Below are positions 34,701 to 42,814 of a DNA stretch of 64,000 bases, in pieces. Each line of letters starts with the position of its first letter. The first letter of the stretch is position 1. Below the pieces are notes generated by a model. That model was not told where the DNA came from, ran no database searches, and worked only from the letters and a program-made list of their open reading frames with translations. The DNA is taken from NCBI GenBank assembly GCA_035515235.1, contig DATJBS010000033.1, positions 100,311-164,310 on the forward strand, written 5' to 3'. Both the position numbers and the translations under genes were made by a program. The DNA is from JAMLHH01 sp035515235. Its GTDB lineage: Bacteria > Bacteroidota > Bacteroidia > Chitinophagales > JADIYW01.

Positions 34701-36537
34701 TTCCATTGACTGTTACTGCAAAATGCTGTGATTGACTACTTTCCACTACCCACGGCGAGGCTTGTGTTCCATTTCCTGTAAACGGTCTAGTTCCACCAGA
34801 TAAGCTTAATCCATCTGCACCATCATTGATGTAAGATTCGCATTCTACATTAGCAGGCGTAAGTCCCAACCAAGTTCTATTTGTTGCTAGAACACTTGCA
34901 GAAGAAATTGGATAAATAGTAGTATCCAAATTGCCAAAATCACGTTGCTGAAGAACAATGGTGTCTGAAGTTGGACATTCAGCTATGCCGCTAGAAAAGG
35001 ATATTTCTACAGGACCATCACCTGTTATGTTTAGTAGTCCTGATGTAGGATGGATGTTTGCATTTCCACTCAATACGCTAAAATTACCTGATAAATTTGA
35101 TTGAATTAAAATTGATGAAGATGGACAAATAATACTGCCTTCATTTGTGGTAATATTAGCTACGGCAGGAGCAGAACATAGGTCTAAAATTGCAGTTTCT
35201 GAAAAGTTGTAAAGATTCTCTTGTTCGTCTAAAACAGAACTATCTGCCATACTGCCATTTACCCTGTGTCCTACATATCCAAATTGGCCCGTACACTGTT
35301 TAACGATAATAGAAGTGTGTCCACCAGTCTCTGCAGCTACGATTTTGTCAGATCCTAACAAATTGCCCGGTGAAGGGGTAGGATTATTACCTGCTGTATT
35401 AGGCAAACCTAATAGGTGGAGGTCATTTTTCCCCCACGCATACAGTGTGCCATCAGATGATATGGCATTTATGGCGGGATAATAGGAGTCATGCTCTTGC
35501 GGGCTTATCCATGCTAAATTATCAAAAAATTGACTGGCATTTCTCTTTGCTTGTACCCACTCTTTTCGTTCTATGGTTGTAAAGTCGCCTAATTGCCTTT
35601 GGCTATTATCCCCAAGGCTATATAGTTCGCCATTGGTAGCCAAGATGTAATAACTATTGATGATGCCAGCCTCTTGACTATTTGTAATACCAATCATTTT
35701 AGGTATAATGCCTAATGGAGTAGTCATTTGAGTAGCAAAAGAGGTAGCTGTTGAACCGTTTCCGTCTCCAAGATAGCAATTATAGCCCCATGTCCATAAC
35801 GTTCCGTCAGCCTTAAGTGCAACCAAAGCATATGCACTTCCACGAACTGCTACTACATCCGTTAGGTCAGGGTTAGTGGCTTCGTCGGTTTTTATTTTAT
35901 GCCATTTTAGATTGTTATTATTGTTGTCACCGTTCACAAGACCTAGTTCGGACAATACCCAAACCTCCCCAAGACAAGTAGTAATTGCTAATGTGGCATA
36001 AGAGCCAAATAGCATTTTTACATCCCCTGGATTTACTCCTGCAGGCAATCCCGTGGCATTGCCATCTATTGTTATTTTTTCAAATTCAGTAGTGTTTTTT
36101 ATATCATAAGGAATAAGGTAACCATCAGCACCCCACACGAAAAGACCAGTGGTTGTGAGAACGCAAAACTGCCCGTTATTCATTCCTCTGGATCCTCCAG
36201 TAAACTTTAAGATGTCGCCAGTGAGTCCTGGATAATTAATATTATTCAATATCTGAGGTTCAAGCACATGGTCATTAAGACCTCCTGCTGCTGCCATATT
36301 TTCTCCCCACACCAGCACGGTACCATCAGCTTGGCGGGCCATAGTGCTATGGAAGGTGGATACAATATTATCATACTCAATTGTATTAGGATTATTACTA
36401 TTTAAAAATGAATTACTAAAATCTGTATTAGTACACCCGACAGAAGGTGGGGTACAGTTTTGTGCATTTGCTACTTGGAAAATAGCAATAAAACCAAGTG
36501 CGAGTAATTTTAAACAAAATGCATTAATTATTTTCAT
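31747..36537 (-). CDS. Large T9SS-sorted surface protein (RCC1-like, GEVED, SdrD-like, TSP3)
   Basis: 1596 residues. Signal 1-26 (ends VANAQ). Residues about 50-430 hold RCC1-like propeller motifs (VLVWGENMAAAGG, LWTWGYNCYLGDG, YSLGDNSQRQLGD, AWGKNDLHLLGL). A GEVED-type domain follows, ending GEVEDFYISYN near 705. Two SdrD-like domains (about 708-840 and 1137-1266) are close duplicates, each starting SGSVFNDANGNTII or TGSVFNDANGNTII. Calcium-binding thrombospondin type 3 repeats lie between (DSDGDGIVDRCDLDDDNDG, then DKDSDNDGCLD). The end has a Bacteroidota Fn3-like domain (LSWNTASELNNSGFEIHHS) and a T9SS type A sorting domain (LYPNPANSLINVK). Likely an adhesin or surface scaffold. Confidence 0.92.
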   Translation of the reverse strand: MKIINAFCLKLLALGFIAIFQVANAQNCTPPSVGCTNTDFSNSFLNSNNPNTIEYDNIVSTFHSTMARQADGTVLVWGENMAAAGGLNDHVLEPQILNNINYPGLTGDILKFTGGSRGMNNGQFCVLTTTGLFVWGADGYLIPYDIKNTTEFEKITIDGNATGLPAGVNPGDVKMLFGSYATLAITTCLGEVWVLSELGLVNGDNNNNNLKWHKIKTDEATNPDLTDVVAVRGSAYALVALKADGTLWTWGYNCYLGDGNGSTATSFATQMTTPLGIIPKMIGITNSQEAGIINSYYILATNGELYSLGDNSQRQLGDFTTIERKEWVQAKRNASQFFDNLAWISPQEHDSYYPAINAISSDGTLYAWGKNDLHLLGLPNTAGNNPTPSPGNLLGSDKIVAAETGGHTSIIVKQCTGQFGYVGHRVNGSMADSSVLDEQENLYNFSETAILDLCSAPAVANITTNEGSIICPSSSILIQSNLSGNFSVLSGNANIHPTSGLLNITGDGPVEISFSSGIAECPTSDTIVLQQRDFGNLDTTIYPISSASVLATNRTWLGLTPANVECESYINDGADGLSLSGGTRPFTGNGTQASPWVVESSQSQHFAVTVNGNGSPKPVYWAMWFDTDGDGVFTDVNDIFRSGVIIHDGPTSDSIEIYIPSEFHSYTQGGAIRLVATSENSSFTQAMNGEVDVHNGEVEDFYISYNLLKISGSVFNDANGNTIINGGESFTSLPAPLYVYLVNSDGIVVDSAHVAPNGSYTLDASPNQNYSIVLSVVEYSVGTNATFNPINNIPPVGWLNSGENGNNNTGAGDGNPNGILSVIVGTADKTNQNFGLIEECSIFAPGNIDSDGDGIVDRCDLDDDNDGILDTDENECLNAVVANYPNQFLELKPSEFGIAYNFTPQLGLNLTADLSHKFGYDSLSGAVIVTITNANVHPTADAFYVRGDLPVTNWETSGSMGVAMGIEHGMEYFANQRREIRLYNFNTETDYKIPVSAGNWDTGVDHNVHYVTNNTSNEYTGAGNGSIFTLGTIQPDSKKFGLYTNDQGYDRWSTYFVRIHPECDDDMDGIPNRLDKDSDNDGCLDAIEGAGSFNYGDLDADSTLSGGVSSTGIPIQAGLGQGIGTSQDSTAFDASCFIKITGSVFNDANGNTIIDGGESFTALPVPMYVYLVDSNGIVVDSAQVAPNGSYTLDASPNQTYTIELSTTQYPIKNNTLTSPINNTPPENWVTTGENGNNNTGSGDGIANGVLKVLVGKSDVSNQNFGIERPPFADDKIYNVPNNVFSEDSIIGFPNLSTPGARYFSISTDNSSLTGYTHGGLLTGKDAEDCPLDYSCNASSTFKIDSIYTGTILFYNYGGETGIRELIPGDEIPNYNPANLAIYAIEGSGMSNQPIGFNYSIIDAAKKSSQPASYIILTESALPVELTSFTVSKIGKNALLSWNTASELNNSGFEIHHSLDGINFEVIGWVNGNGTTSTPQNYQFVHNDLNNGAHYYRLKQIDYDAQYEYSKIISVTMESYQELKLYPNPANSLINVKHIEQFERLIIYDASGKVLKILELDRQNLTTIDLKGLSKGAYFISLQKNDGTIIVKEFIAQ

Positions 36538-36556
36538 ATTTTATATTTATTATTTT

Positions 36557-37259
36557 TTATTGTACTTTCTCAAGCAAAGCGTATGGGATAATATCGCCAT
36601 CATAATTTGTAAAGTCAAACATGATATATGCCTCTTCTTTTACTTCCTTGAAGGTGATATCTCAATTGTATTTTGCCATTATTTAGTTTAATTGTAGATG
36701 ATTCTGGACTTCCAAAAACATCTACTCTCACACCTGTGGCTCGCATTACTTTAACATTTTTAAAAATATCGCTCTTATTATTGTATAATTCTATGTCAAT
36801 AGGAATCGTCAAAATTGTTCCGCTAGTAGATTGTCTTTTCTTAATAGGCTTAGAAAGGTAAAGCTCATCTAAGTTGAATTTTACTTTTACATTTGATACT
36901 CGGATGTAAGCAGAATCATTCGACCTATGTAAATGGTCTGTATGGCCTAATTGGGGCGTAATTATTCGAGGAGAAATTACCCAATATTCACTTGGTGATT
37001 CAAAAAAATAGTTTCCTGTGATAGTACCGTTTCCTTTAGCAACGATGCTGTGAATGTTTTGATCAATAATTGACCAATCTATAACATCATTAGCTCCATT
37101 TGAGCAATGAATTGATTGACTCGACCCAAATGGGATAGAGTAATACTTTTGTACAACACCAAAGTCAGTCCCACAAGCATAAAGTTTTTGACCAATAAAA
37201 GAGCTTATTGTAAAGCACATTAATAAAAATAAATTTCGTAAACACATTTCAATACACAA
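36557..37259 (-). CDS. Secreted protein of unknown function with apparent C-terminal frameshift
   Basis: The open frame from the ATG at 37259 ends at 36615 (214 residues) with an odd basic tail (QGSKRRGIYHV). One frame over, from about 36660 to a stop at 36557, the DNA encodes a convincing protein end (DITFKEVKEEAYIMFDFTNY, then DGDIIPYALLEKVQ). Skipping a single base near 36662 joins the two into about 234 residues and moves the stop to 20 bp before the large surface-protein gene, a normal operon gap. It has an N-terminal signal (ISSFIGQKLYA). A sequencing error or a real recent mutation would both explain this. The family is not recognised. Confidence 0.65.
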
Positions 37260-37349
37260 TATTTAGTAAGTAAAGCTATATTATTTATTTCTTTAACATG
37301 GCCTATATGTCAATAATGAACATATACATGGTAGTGTTTATTGCTATAT

Positions 37350-37366
37350 TAGCATGTAATATGCTA
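37350..37366. promoter_or_regulatory. Palindrome in the promoter region of the two-component operon
   Basis: TAGCAT-GTAAT-ATGCTA, perfect six-base arms with a five-base spacer. It ends 24 bp upstream of the -7 box at 37390, about where a -33-proximal regulator site would be expected. A candidate binding site for the adjacent LuxR-type regulator. Confidence 0.45.
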
Positions 37367-37389
37367 ACTGAAAACATATCAATAAGTCC

Positions 37390-37397
37390 TATATTTG
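37390..37397 (+). promoter_or_regulatory. -7 box of the response regulator/kinase operon
   Basis: TATATTTG matches TAnnTTTG and lies 48 bp upstream of the ATG at 37446. No clear TTTG is seen at -33, which suits an activator-dependent promoter. Confidence 0.5.
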
Positions 37398-37445
37398 CAC
37401 TAGGATTGTAGTTGGATTGCAATTTTTTTCTTATTCTAAAATTAT

Positions 37446-38111
37446 ATGAAAGATGTATTTTCTGAAATTTCAATTAGGCAAGAGTCTTCCATTGCATTGG
37501 TTTTAGATGACCATAATATTTTTACAACATCTTTCTGTACATTGTTAGAGCAGACTCGCTTGTTTCAGCATGTTTATGGTTTTGCTAACGAAGATGATTT
37601 GCGTTTTTTTTTACTTGAGAAAAGAGGTAAATCAAAAGTGTTTTTATTTTTAGATTATTATTTAAAAGATAAGATATGCATATCATTCATTAATGAAGTT
37701 AGGCGCTTTCATGTTAATATGCATATCATTGTATTGAGTAGTTTGACAAATCCTATACTTATTCAAAATTTACTGAATTATAAGATTGACGGTTTTCTTA
37801 GTAAGTATTCAGAGTCCACAGAAATTGTAATTTGTGTTCAAAGTGTTTTAAAAAGTCAAAACCTTTATATATCTCCATTTATTCAAGAAATTCTCTCAAG
37901 TTTTAAGCATCTCAATGCTGTACCATTTTCTGCAAGGGAAATTGAGATTTTAAAATTGTTTGCACAAGGTCTTACGGTAAATGCTACGGCAGAAAATCTT
38001 ATTCTTAGCAGACATACTATTGTATCGCATAGAAGGAGAATGATGGCTAAAACTAATTCAAAAACAATTTCTGAGCTACTAGCTTTTGCAGGAAAAATCG
38101 AACTCATATGA
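37446..38111 (+). CDS. NarL/FixJ-type response regulator with LuxR HTH
   Basis: 221 residues. An N-terminal receiver domain has the acidic pair Asp21-Asp22, the probable phosphoacceptor Asp70 (FLFLDYYLKD), and a Lys in FLSKYSES near residue 115. A LuxR-type helix-turn-helix follows at about 155-215 (PFSAREIEILKLFAQGLTVN, SRHTIVSHRRRMMAKTNSK). It probably controls transcription when phosphorylated by the kinase encoded immediately downstream (ATGA overlap of 4 bp). It is divergent from the large surface-protein operon, which may be a target. Confidence 0.9.
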   Translation: MKDVFSEISIRQESSIALVLDDHNIFTTSFCTLLEQTRLFQHVYGFANEDDLRFFLLEKRGKSKVFLFLDYYLKDKICISFINEVRRFHVNMHIIVLSSLTNPILIQNLLNYKIDGFLSKYSESTEIVICVQSVLKSQNLYISPFIQEILSSFKHLNAVPFSAREIEILKLFAQGLTVNATAENLILSRHTIVSHRRRMMAKTNSKTISELLAFAGKIELI

Positions 38112-40039
38112 TACTATCAAGTTGTCATAAAATAATCGTTTTAATACTTATATACTTTGGATCCGAGAATAATCTTTGGGGTCAAAGTAATGATTCTTCT
38201 GATAGTTGGAAGAGATTAGAAGCTAGATACATTAGTTCAGAAATTAATAAAAAGGAATATTTTGATAGTATACACAAGCTAGTATACCGAGATATGTCAG
38301 TTGGGAAATTATACAAAAGTGCCGAACTAATAGAAAAACTCTCTCTGTACAAAGAAATTGCGTGGAATAGTAAAGAACTGCCCAAACAGAAAATGAAATA
38401 TTTTATGCTTTTGCTTAATAATGCTAAAATGTGGGGTCGAGGAGGAGAAGCTATTTATTATGCGGAGAAAGCAGATAAAGCGGCTGAAAGAGCAGGAGAA
38501 AACAAAAGTCTAATTGCTCTTGGACAAAAAATCTATTTCTTTAATGAGAATGGAAATTATAAAAAAGTAATAGAAATATATGAGGCAGAGCTAAATTATA
38601 TTAACAAATTTCCAACACTATATAAAAATAATTTACTTTCTATTGATGATGCAGTGAATTCAATCTTATTATTCAACTCGATCGTAGTAGCTTATCTACA
38701 TACTGGAGATACGGCAAAATGCAATAAAACTATAGTGTTGGCCGAAAAGATGAAAACTGAAATTACAAGAAAAGATACATTAATAAGTTCCAATGAATTA
38801 ATTATTAGTGCGTTGTTGCTGGGAATGTATTACTTAGAAGCTTTGAATGGGAAACACGACATGCATGCAGCAGAAGTATATTTGAATAAAATTACAGAGC
38901 TTATTAGAAAAGAAGAATATCAACAGTGGCCGGAGTATGTGCAACTGTTTGAAATCAACCTTGCTGAATGGATGTTAGAGTTCTTTATAAAATCAGGAAA
39001 AAACGATAGCGCAAGAGTTCAATTGGAAAAATATATAGAGCTTGGCGAATTATCTACTGATCAATCTTTTAAAATTGAATTAGCCAAAGCAGAGATATTA
39101 TCCAACGAATACAAATACAAGGAAGCATATCAAACCGTATTAAATGCTATAAAATTTAAAAATGAAGCATATGTTATTTTGACTGATGAAATGGATAAGC
39201 TTTTATATGCATTTACAGATGCAGAGTTTAATAAAGTACAACTTCGTCAATCAGAAATGGAGAAACAAAGAAGATCAATTATCATAATGGTCATTTTAAT
39301 ATTAGCCTTAGTATCCGTTTATTCTCTTTACATAACGATGAAAAAACGACAAAAAAAGATTCAAAATCAAATAAGTCAAATTGACCATATAGCTAATTTG
39401 AAAATTGCTCTTTTAGAAGAGTCAAAACATCAGGCGGTAAAAGAAGAACAAGAGCGCATGGCTCAAGAACTTCATGATAATCTTTCGGCTCGAATCATGA
39501 GTGTAAAACATAATGTAAAAAATTTAAGGACAGATATTTTGGATGATCCTTTGGGTAAAAGGCTAAAAGATATAGAACTTCAGCTTCAGGAGATATATTC
39601 AAATGCCAGAAACCAAAGCCACCAGTGGTTTTACGACAATTTGTATCATCAAGAGAAGTCATTTATAGATTCTATTAAATTATTGTTTGACAGCACACTT
39701 TCTGATAATCAATACAAAAATGAAATTGATATTGAACAAAAGGCTGTTACATTCATTAACTATGATCAAAGAATAAATGTAATCAGGATAATACAAGAAG
39801 CATTAACTAACATCATTAAACATGCTAAAGCTACAGAGGTCTCCCTTTTCATTTTTTCTAAAGAATCGGATTTTGTTCTTCAAATTTCAGATAACGGCAT
39901 TGGTAAAACTTCACAAAATATAGGATTTGGTCTTAATTCGATTCAGTCAAGAGTAGAGAAGATGGGTGGACATCTAGAAGTTTCCGTTGAAGATGGTTTT
40001 ATATTGACTGTGTTTATTCCTGAGGCAGTTATTATTTAG
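38108..40039 (+). CDS. HPK7-type sensor histidine kinase with extracytoplasmic TPR-like sensor
   Basis: 643 residues. An N-terminal signal/anchor (ends NLWGQ) leads to a long helical region of about 360 residues that reads like TPR repeats (GGEAIYYAEKADKAAERAGE and others). One membrane helix lies at about 391-412 (SIIIMVILILALVSVYSLYI). The cytoplasmic part has HisKA_3 with His456 (MAQELHDNLSARIMSVKHN) and an HATPase domain (IIQEALTNIIKHAKATEV, ISDNGIG, GFGLNSIQSRVEKMGG). It overlaps the regulator gene by 4 bp, so the two are a cognate pair. The signal sensed is unknown. Confidence 0.92.
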   Translation: MILSSCHKIIVLILIYFGSENNLWGQSNDSSDSWKRLEARYISSEINKKEYFDSIHKLVYRDMSVGKLYKSAELIEKLSLYKEIAWNSKELPKQKMKYFMLLLNNAKMWGRGGEAIYYAEKADKAAERAGENKSLIALGQKIYFFNENGNYKKVIEIYEAELNYINKFPTLYKNNLLSIDDAVNSILLFNSIVVAYLHTGDTAKCNKTIVLAEKMKTEITRKDTLISSNELIISALLLGMYYLEALNGKHDMHAAEVYLNKITELIRKEEYQQWPEYVQLFEINLAEWMLEFFIKSGKNDSARVQLEKYIELGELSTDQSFKIELAKAEILSNEYKYKEAYQTVLNAIKFKNEAYVILTDEMDKLLYAFTDAEFNKVQLRQSEMEKQRRSIIIMVILILALVSVYSLYITMKKRQKKIQNQISQIDHIANLKIALLEESKHQAVKEEQERMAQELHDNLSARIMSVKHNVKNLRTDILDDPLGKRLKDIELQLQEIYSNARNQSHQWFYDNLYHQEKSFIDSIKLLFDSTLSDNQYKNEIDIEQKAVTFINYDQRINVIRIIQEALTNIIKHAKATEVSLFIFSKESDFVLQISDNGIGKTSQNIGFGLNSIQSRVEKMGGHLEVSVEDGFILTVFIPEAVII

Positions 40040-40057
40040 TCAATTTTAATAAAAAAA

Positions 40058-40082
40058 CTCTGACAACTAATGCTATCAGAGC
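40058..40082. terminator. Terminator between convergent kinase and acyl-CoA dehydrogenase genes
   Basis: A CTCTGA/TCAGAG-based stem with flanking A- and T-rich sides; on the minus strand a run of seven Ts follows. It lies in the 67-bp gap between convergent genes. Confidence 0.65.
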
Positions 40083-40106
40083 TTTCAACTTTAAATAATT
40101 TTGAAT

Positions 40107-41309
40107 TTATTTTAAATCCTTAGAAGATTTTCCTAATAATCTTCTTGCGATAATCAATTGTTGGATTTGTTGAGTTCCTTCAAAAATATCTAAGATTTTT
40201 GAATCTCTAGCCCATTTCTCCAGCAATTCGGATTCTGAATAACCTAAACTAGTACATAGTTCTACGCATTTCAAAGTAATTCTACTCCCTACACGACCTG
40301 CTTTCGCTTTACAAATAGAAGCTTCCAAAGAATTTGGCATTTTATTGTCTGCCATCCATGCTGCTTTAATGGTCAAAAGTCTTGCGGCTTCGTAATCTGC
40401 TTCTAGTTTTAAGATTTCTGACTCGATTGCTTTTAAGTTGTTGATAGGGCTTGTATAATTCAGCTGAATTTGATCTTTCAATAATTCTTTAGTGCGTTCC
40501 AATGCAGCTTCTGCACAACCAACAGCCATAGCGGCAACAAATGGTCTTGTATTGTCAAATGTTTCCATGACACCTGCAAACCCTTTTTTGACATCTATTT
40601 CGGGAGAACCTAATAGATTGGCAGCAGGTACTCTACAGTTAGTAAATGAAATGGCAGCAGTATCTGAAGCACGGATACCCATTTTTGTCTCTAAGCGCAC
40701 TAATTCCATTCCTGGAGTACCTTGTTCTACTACAAAAGATTTAATAGCCGCTCTTCCCAAGCTTTTGTCAATTGAAGCCCAGACAACAATTGCATCAGCT
40801 CTTTCTCCTGCGGTAACATAGATTTTTTCACCGTTGAGGATATAATCATCACCATCTTTTACAGCTGTAGTTGTAATTGCTGCTGAGTCAGATCCTGCTC
40901 CCGGTTCTGTGATGGCCATTGCCGCCCAGACTTTTCCAAAGCGTTTTAGCTGCTCATCATTAGCGACTGCTGCAATTGCTGCATTTCCTAATCCTTGACG
41001 TGGAATAGCTAATAGAAGTCCGACGTCACCATAGCACATTGCCATGATATTGAGAACGTTAGCAATATTAGAACCGTTTTTAACATTACCGTCATTTGCA
41101 ATCTTTTCTCCTCTACTTCCTTTAGCTCCGCCGACTTCTCCACCGCCATCGTTCATGCCATCTAAAGCGGCAGCAAACAAATCTAGTTCTTTGGGATAAG
41201 CATGTTCTAAAGAATCGTATTTACGAGAAATTGGTCTAAATATAGTTTTAGCAGCCATCATAGCCGCATCAGTAACTGGTTTGAATTTTTTAGGTATTTC
41301 TAAATTCAT
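40107..41309 (-). CDS. Acyl-CoA dehydrogenase family protein
   Basis: 400 residues from the ATG at 41309 (MNLEIPKKF); an ATG at 41354 would overlap the upstream gene and adds an unlikely leader. Family motifs: AMAITEPGAGSDSAAITTTA, YILNGEKIYVTAGERADAIVV, GIRASDTAAISFTNCRVPA, and the C-terminal ILDIFEGTQQIQQLIIARRLLG. It should oxidise an acyl-CoA to the enoyl-CoA with FAD, passing electrons to an electron-transfer flavoprotein. It is paired with a second, divergent acyl-CoA dehydrogenase gene 17 bp upstream; a heteromeric enzyme is possible. Confidence 0.9.
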   Translation of the reverse strand: MNLEIPKKFKPVTDAAMMAAKTIFRPISRKYDSLEHAYPKELDLFAAALDGMNDGGGEVGGAKGSRGEKIANDGNVKNGSNIANVLNIMAMCYGDVGLLLAIPRQGLGNAAIAAVANDEQLKRFGKVWAAMAITEPGAGSDSAAITTTAVKDGDDYILNGEKIYVTAGERADAIVVWASIDKSLGRAAIKSFVVEQGTPGMELVRLETKMGIRASDTAAISFTNCRVPAANLLGSPEIDVKKGFAGVMETFDNTRPFVAAMAVGCAEAALERTKELLKDQIQLNYTSPINNLKAIESEILKLEADYEAARLLTIKAAWMADNKMPNSLEASICKAKAGRVGSRITLKCVELCTSLGYSESELLEKWARDSKILDIFEGTQQIQQLIIARRLLGKSSKDLK

Positions 41310-41326
41310 TGTTGAAGTTTTGAGGG

Positions 41327-42637
41327 TTATAAATGCATTCCGTTGAAACACCATGAAACAGCTCTGAGGTCTCTATACCATCTTTCAGCTGGGTAGTCTC
41401 TCATGAAACCTAAACCACCAAATAATTGAACACCATCATTTCCGATATCCATAGCTCTTTCTTGACAAGAAACAGCAGCTAAATATGCTTCTTTTTGGAA
41501 AGGCTTGCCTTGTTCAGCTAATGCTGCCGCTCTTTGTGTCAAAACTTGCATTGTGTCTAGTTCTATTCTAATATTAGCAATCATGAATGCTACAGATTGT
41601 CTATTTGAAATCGGTTCGCCAAATGCAATTCTCTCGTTGGCATAAGGAATCACTTGATCTAAAATAGCTCTTGCAGTTCCAATCGCTAATGAACACCAAC
41701 CTAATCTTACGTAGCTGATTAAAGTAGCATAATCCAATGTATCTCCACCGAGTTTAGCATCGTCAGAAACTTCTACATTGTTTAGAGTAATATTTCCTAA
41801 TGCTGCAGGTCTTAATCCCATAGCATTTTGAGATTCTACAGAAACTCCTGATTGAGAAGATTCTACTATAAATATTGCTGGACCGTGACCTTCGATTTCT
41901 GCTGCGACTAAAAATAATTCACTACTATTCACTAAAGGGACACTAGCCTTTATGCCATTAATGATATATTTACTTCCGCTTTTTACAGCTTTAGTAGATA
42001 ATTGAAATGGATCAAATAATGCAGAAGGTTCGTTGATAGCTATTACTGCACTCAATGGTTTTTGCTCATCAAGAAATGCAGGGATATATTGTTCTTGTTG
42101 TCCTGATGTACCAAATTGAGTGATAGCATTTAATGCGCTTGTCGGTGCTAAAAGTGCAACAGCCATTCCTAAATCACCATAAGCTAATTCTTCAGCGATG
42201 ATCATTTGAGTGACTGTGGCTTTTTCGGTCAAAACTCCACCTAAAGATTCTGGTACAGAGTAATAAGGAAGACCTAATGCTTGAAATTCTTGAACAATAT
42301 TGTCAGAGATTTTACAATCTATATTCAATTGCTCTGCATTTTTTCTCATGTACTGAGTTGCAAATTGTTGAATAGTCTGTTGAATCATTTCTTGCTCTTC
42401 AGAAAGACGTAAATCAAAGAAATCAGATTTTTTTGAATCTTCTGGTCTTTCAGCTGGAGATTTTTTTCCTGGTTTAGGGAAAACTCTTGAGGCTTGTTTA
42501 GACAAATTGACACTTTGGAAAGTGCCTTGATAAGTCGCTTTTTCTACCCACTTGCGCAATCCTAATGAGGTCCCCATTTTGCTATCTAAAATATTGTTGA
42601 AGGCAACAAATACTTTGGCTAAAGGTGTATCATTCAT
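41327..42637 (-). CDS. Acyl-CoA dehydrogenase family protein (paralogue)
   Basis: 436 residues from the ATG at 42637 (MNDTPLAKVF); an ATG at 42685 would add 16 residues of little family character. The acyl-CoA dehydrogenase fold is clear: FDLRLSEEQEMIQQTIQQFA, AVIAINEPSALFDPFQLSTK, KYIINGIKASVPLVNSSELF, GLRPAALGNITLNNVEV, and the end GVQLFGGLGFMRDYPAERWY. The usual GAGSD loop is replaced by EPSALFDP, so substrate or activity may be altered. The basic N-terminal 90 residues are longer than usual. Likely an operon with the following paralogue. Confidence 0.88.
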   Translation of the reverse strand: MNDTPLAKVFVAFNNILDSKMGTSLGLRKWVEKATYQGTFQSVNLSKQASRVFPKPGKKSPAERPEDSKKSDFFDLRLSEEQEMIQQTIQQFATQYMRKNAEQLNIDCKISDNIVQEFQALGLPYYSVPESLGGVLTEKATVTQMIIAEELAYGDLGMAVALLAPTSALNAITQFGTSGQQEQYIPAFLDEQKPLSAVIAINEPSALFDPFQLSTKAVKSGSKYIINGIKASVPLVNSSELFLVAAEIEGHGPAIFIVESSQSGVSVESQNAMGLRPAALGNITLNNVEVSDDAKLGGDTLDYATLISYVRLGWCSLAIGTARAILDQVIPYANERIAFGEPISNRQSVAFMIANIRIELDTMQVLTQRAAALAEQGKPFQKEAYLAAVSCQERAMDIGNDGVQLFGGLGFMRDYPAERWYRDLRAVSWCFNGMHL

Positions 42638-42744
42638 GATGAATAAAATATTTAAAGTAATTTTCTCGAAATATAATGCATGCATTGGAATTATCTCACT
42701 TTTTATCGAAAAAGTTTAAAATATCTTCACTTTGTATCATTAAA

Positions 42745-42766
42745 AAATCCTCTTGTTAGGAGGCTT
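42745..42766 (-). terminator. Weak terminator downstream of the beta-helix T9SS gene
   Basis: On the minus strand a short CCTC/GAGG stem is followed by a T-run of six. It lies about 50 bp past the stop of the 42815-44809 gene. Confidence 0.4.
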
Positions 42767-42814
42767 GTTATTGTTGAATAGTTTTAAAAGGAAACTGAAT
42801 AATTTTATAGCTTT

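Noticed and set aside
36344..36691. 115-residue open frame on the plus strand
   Set aside because: It is antisense to the start of the large surface protein and the frameshifted neighbour, both well supported.
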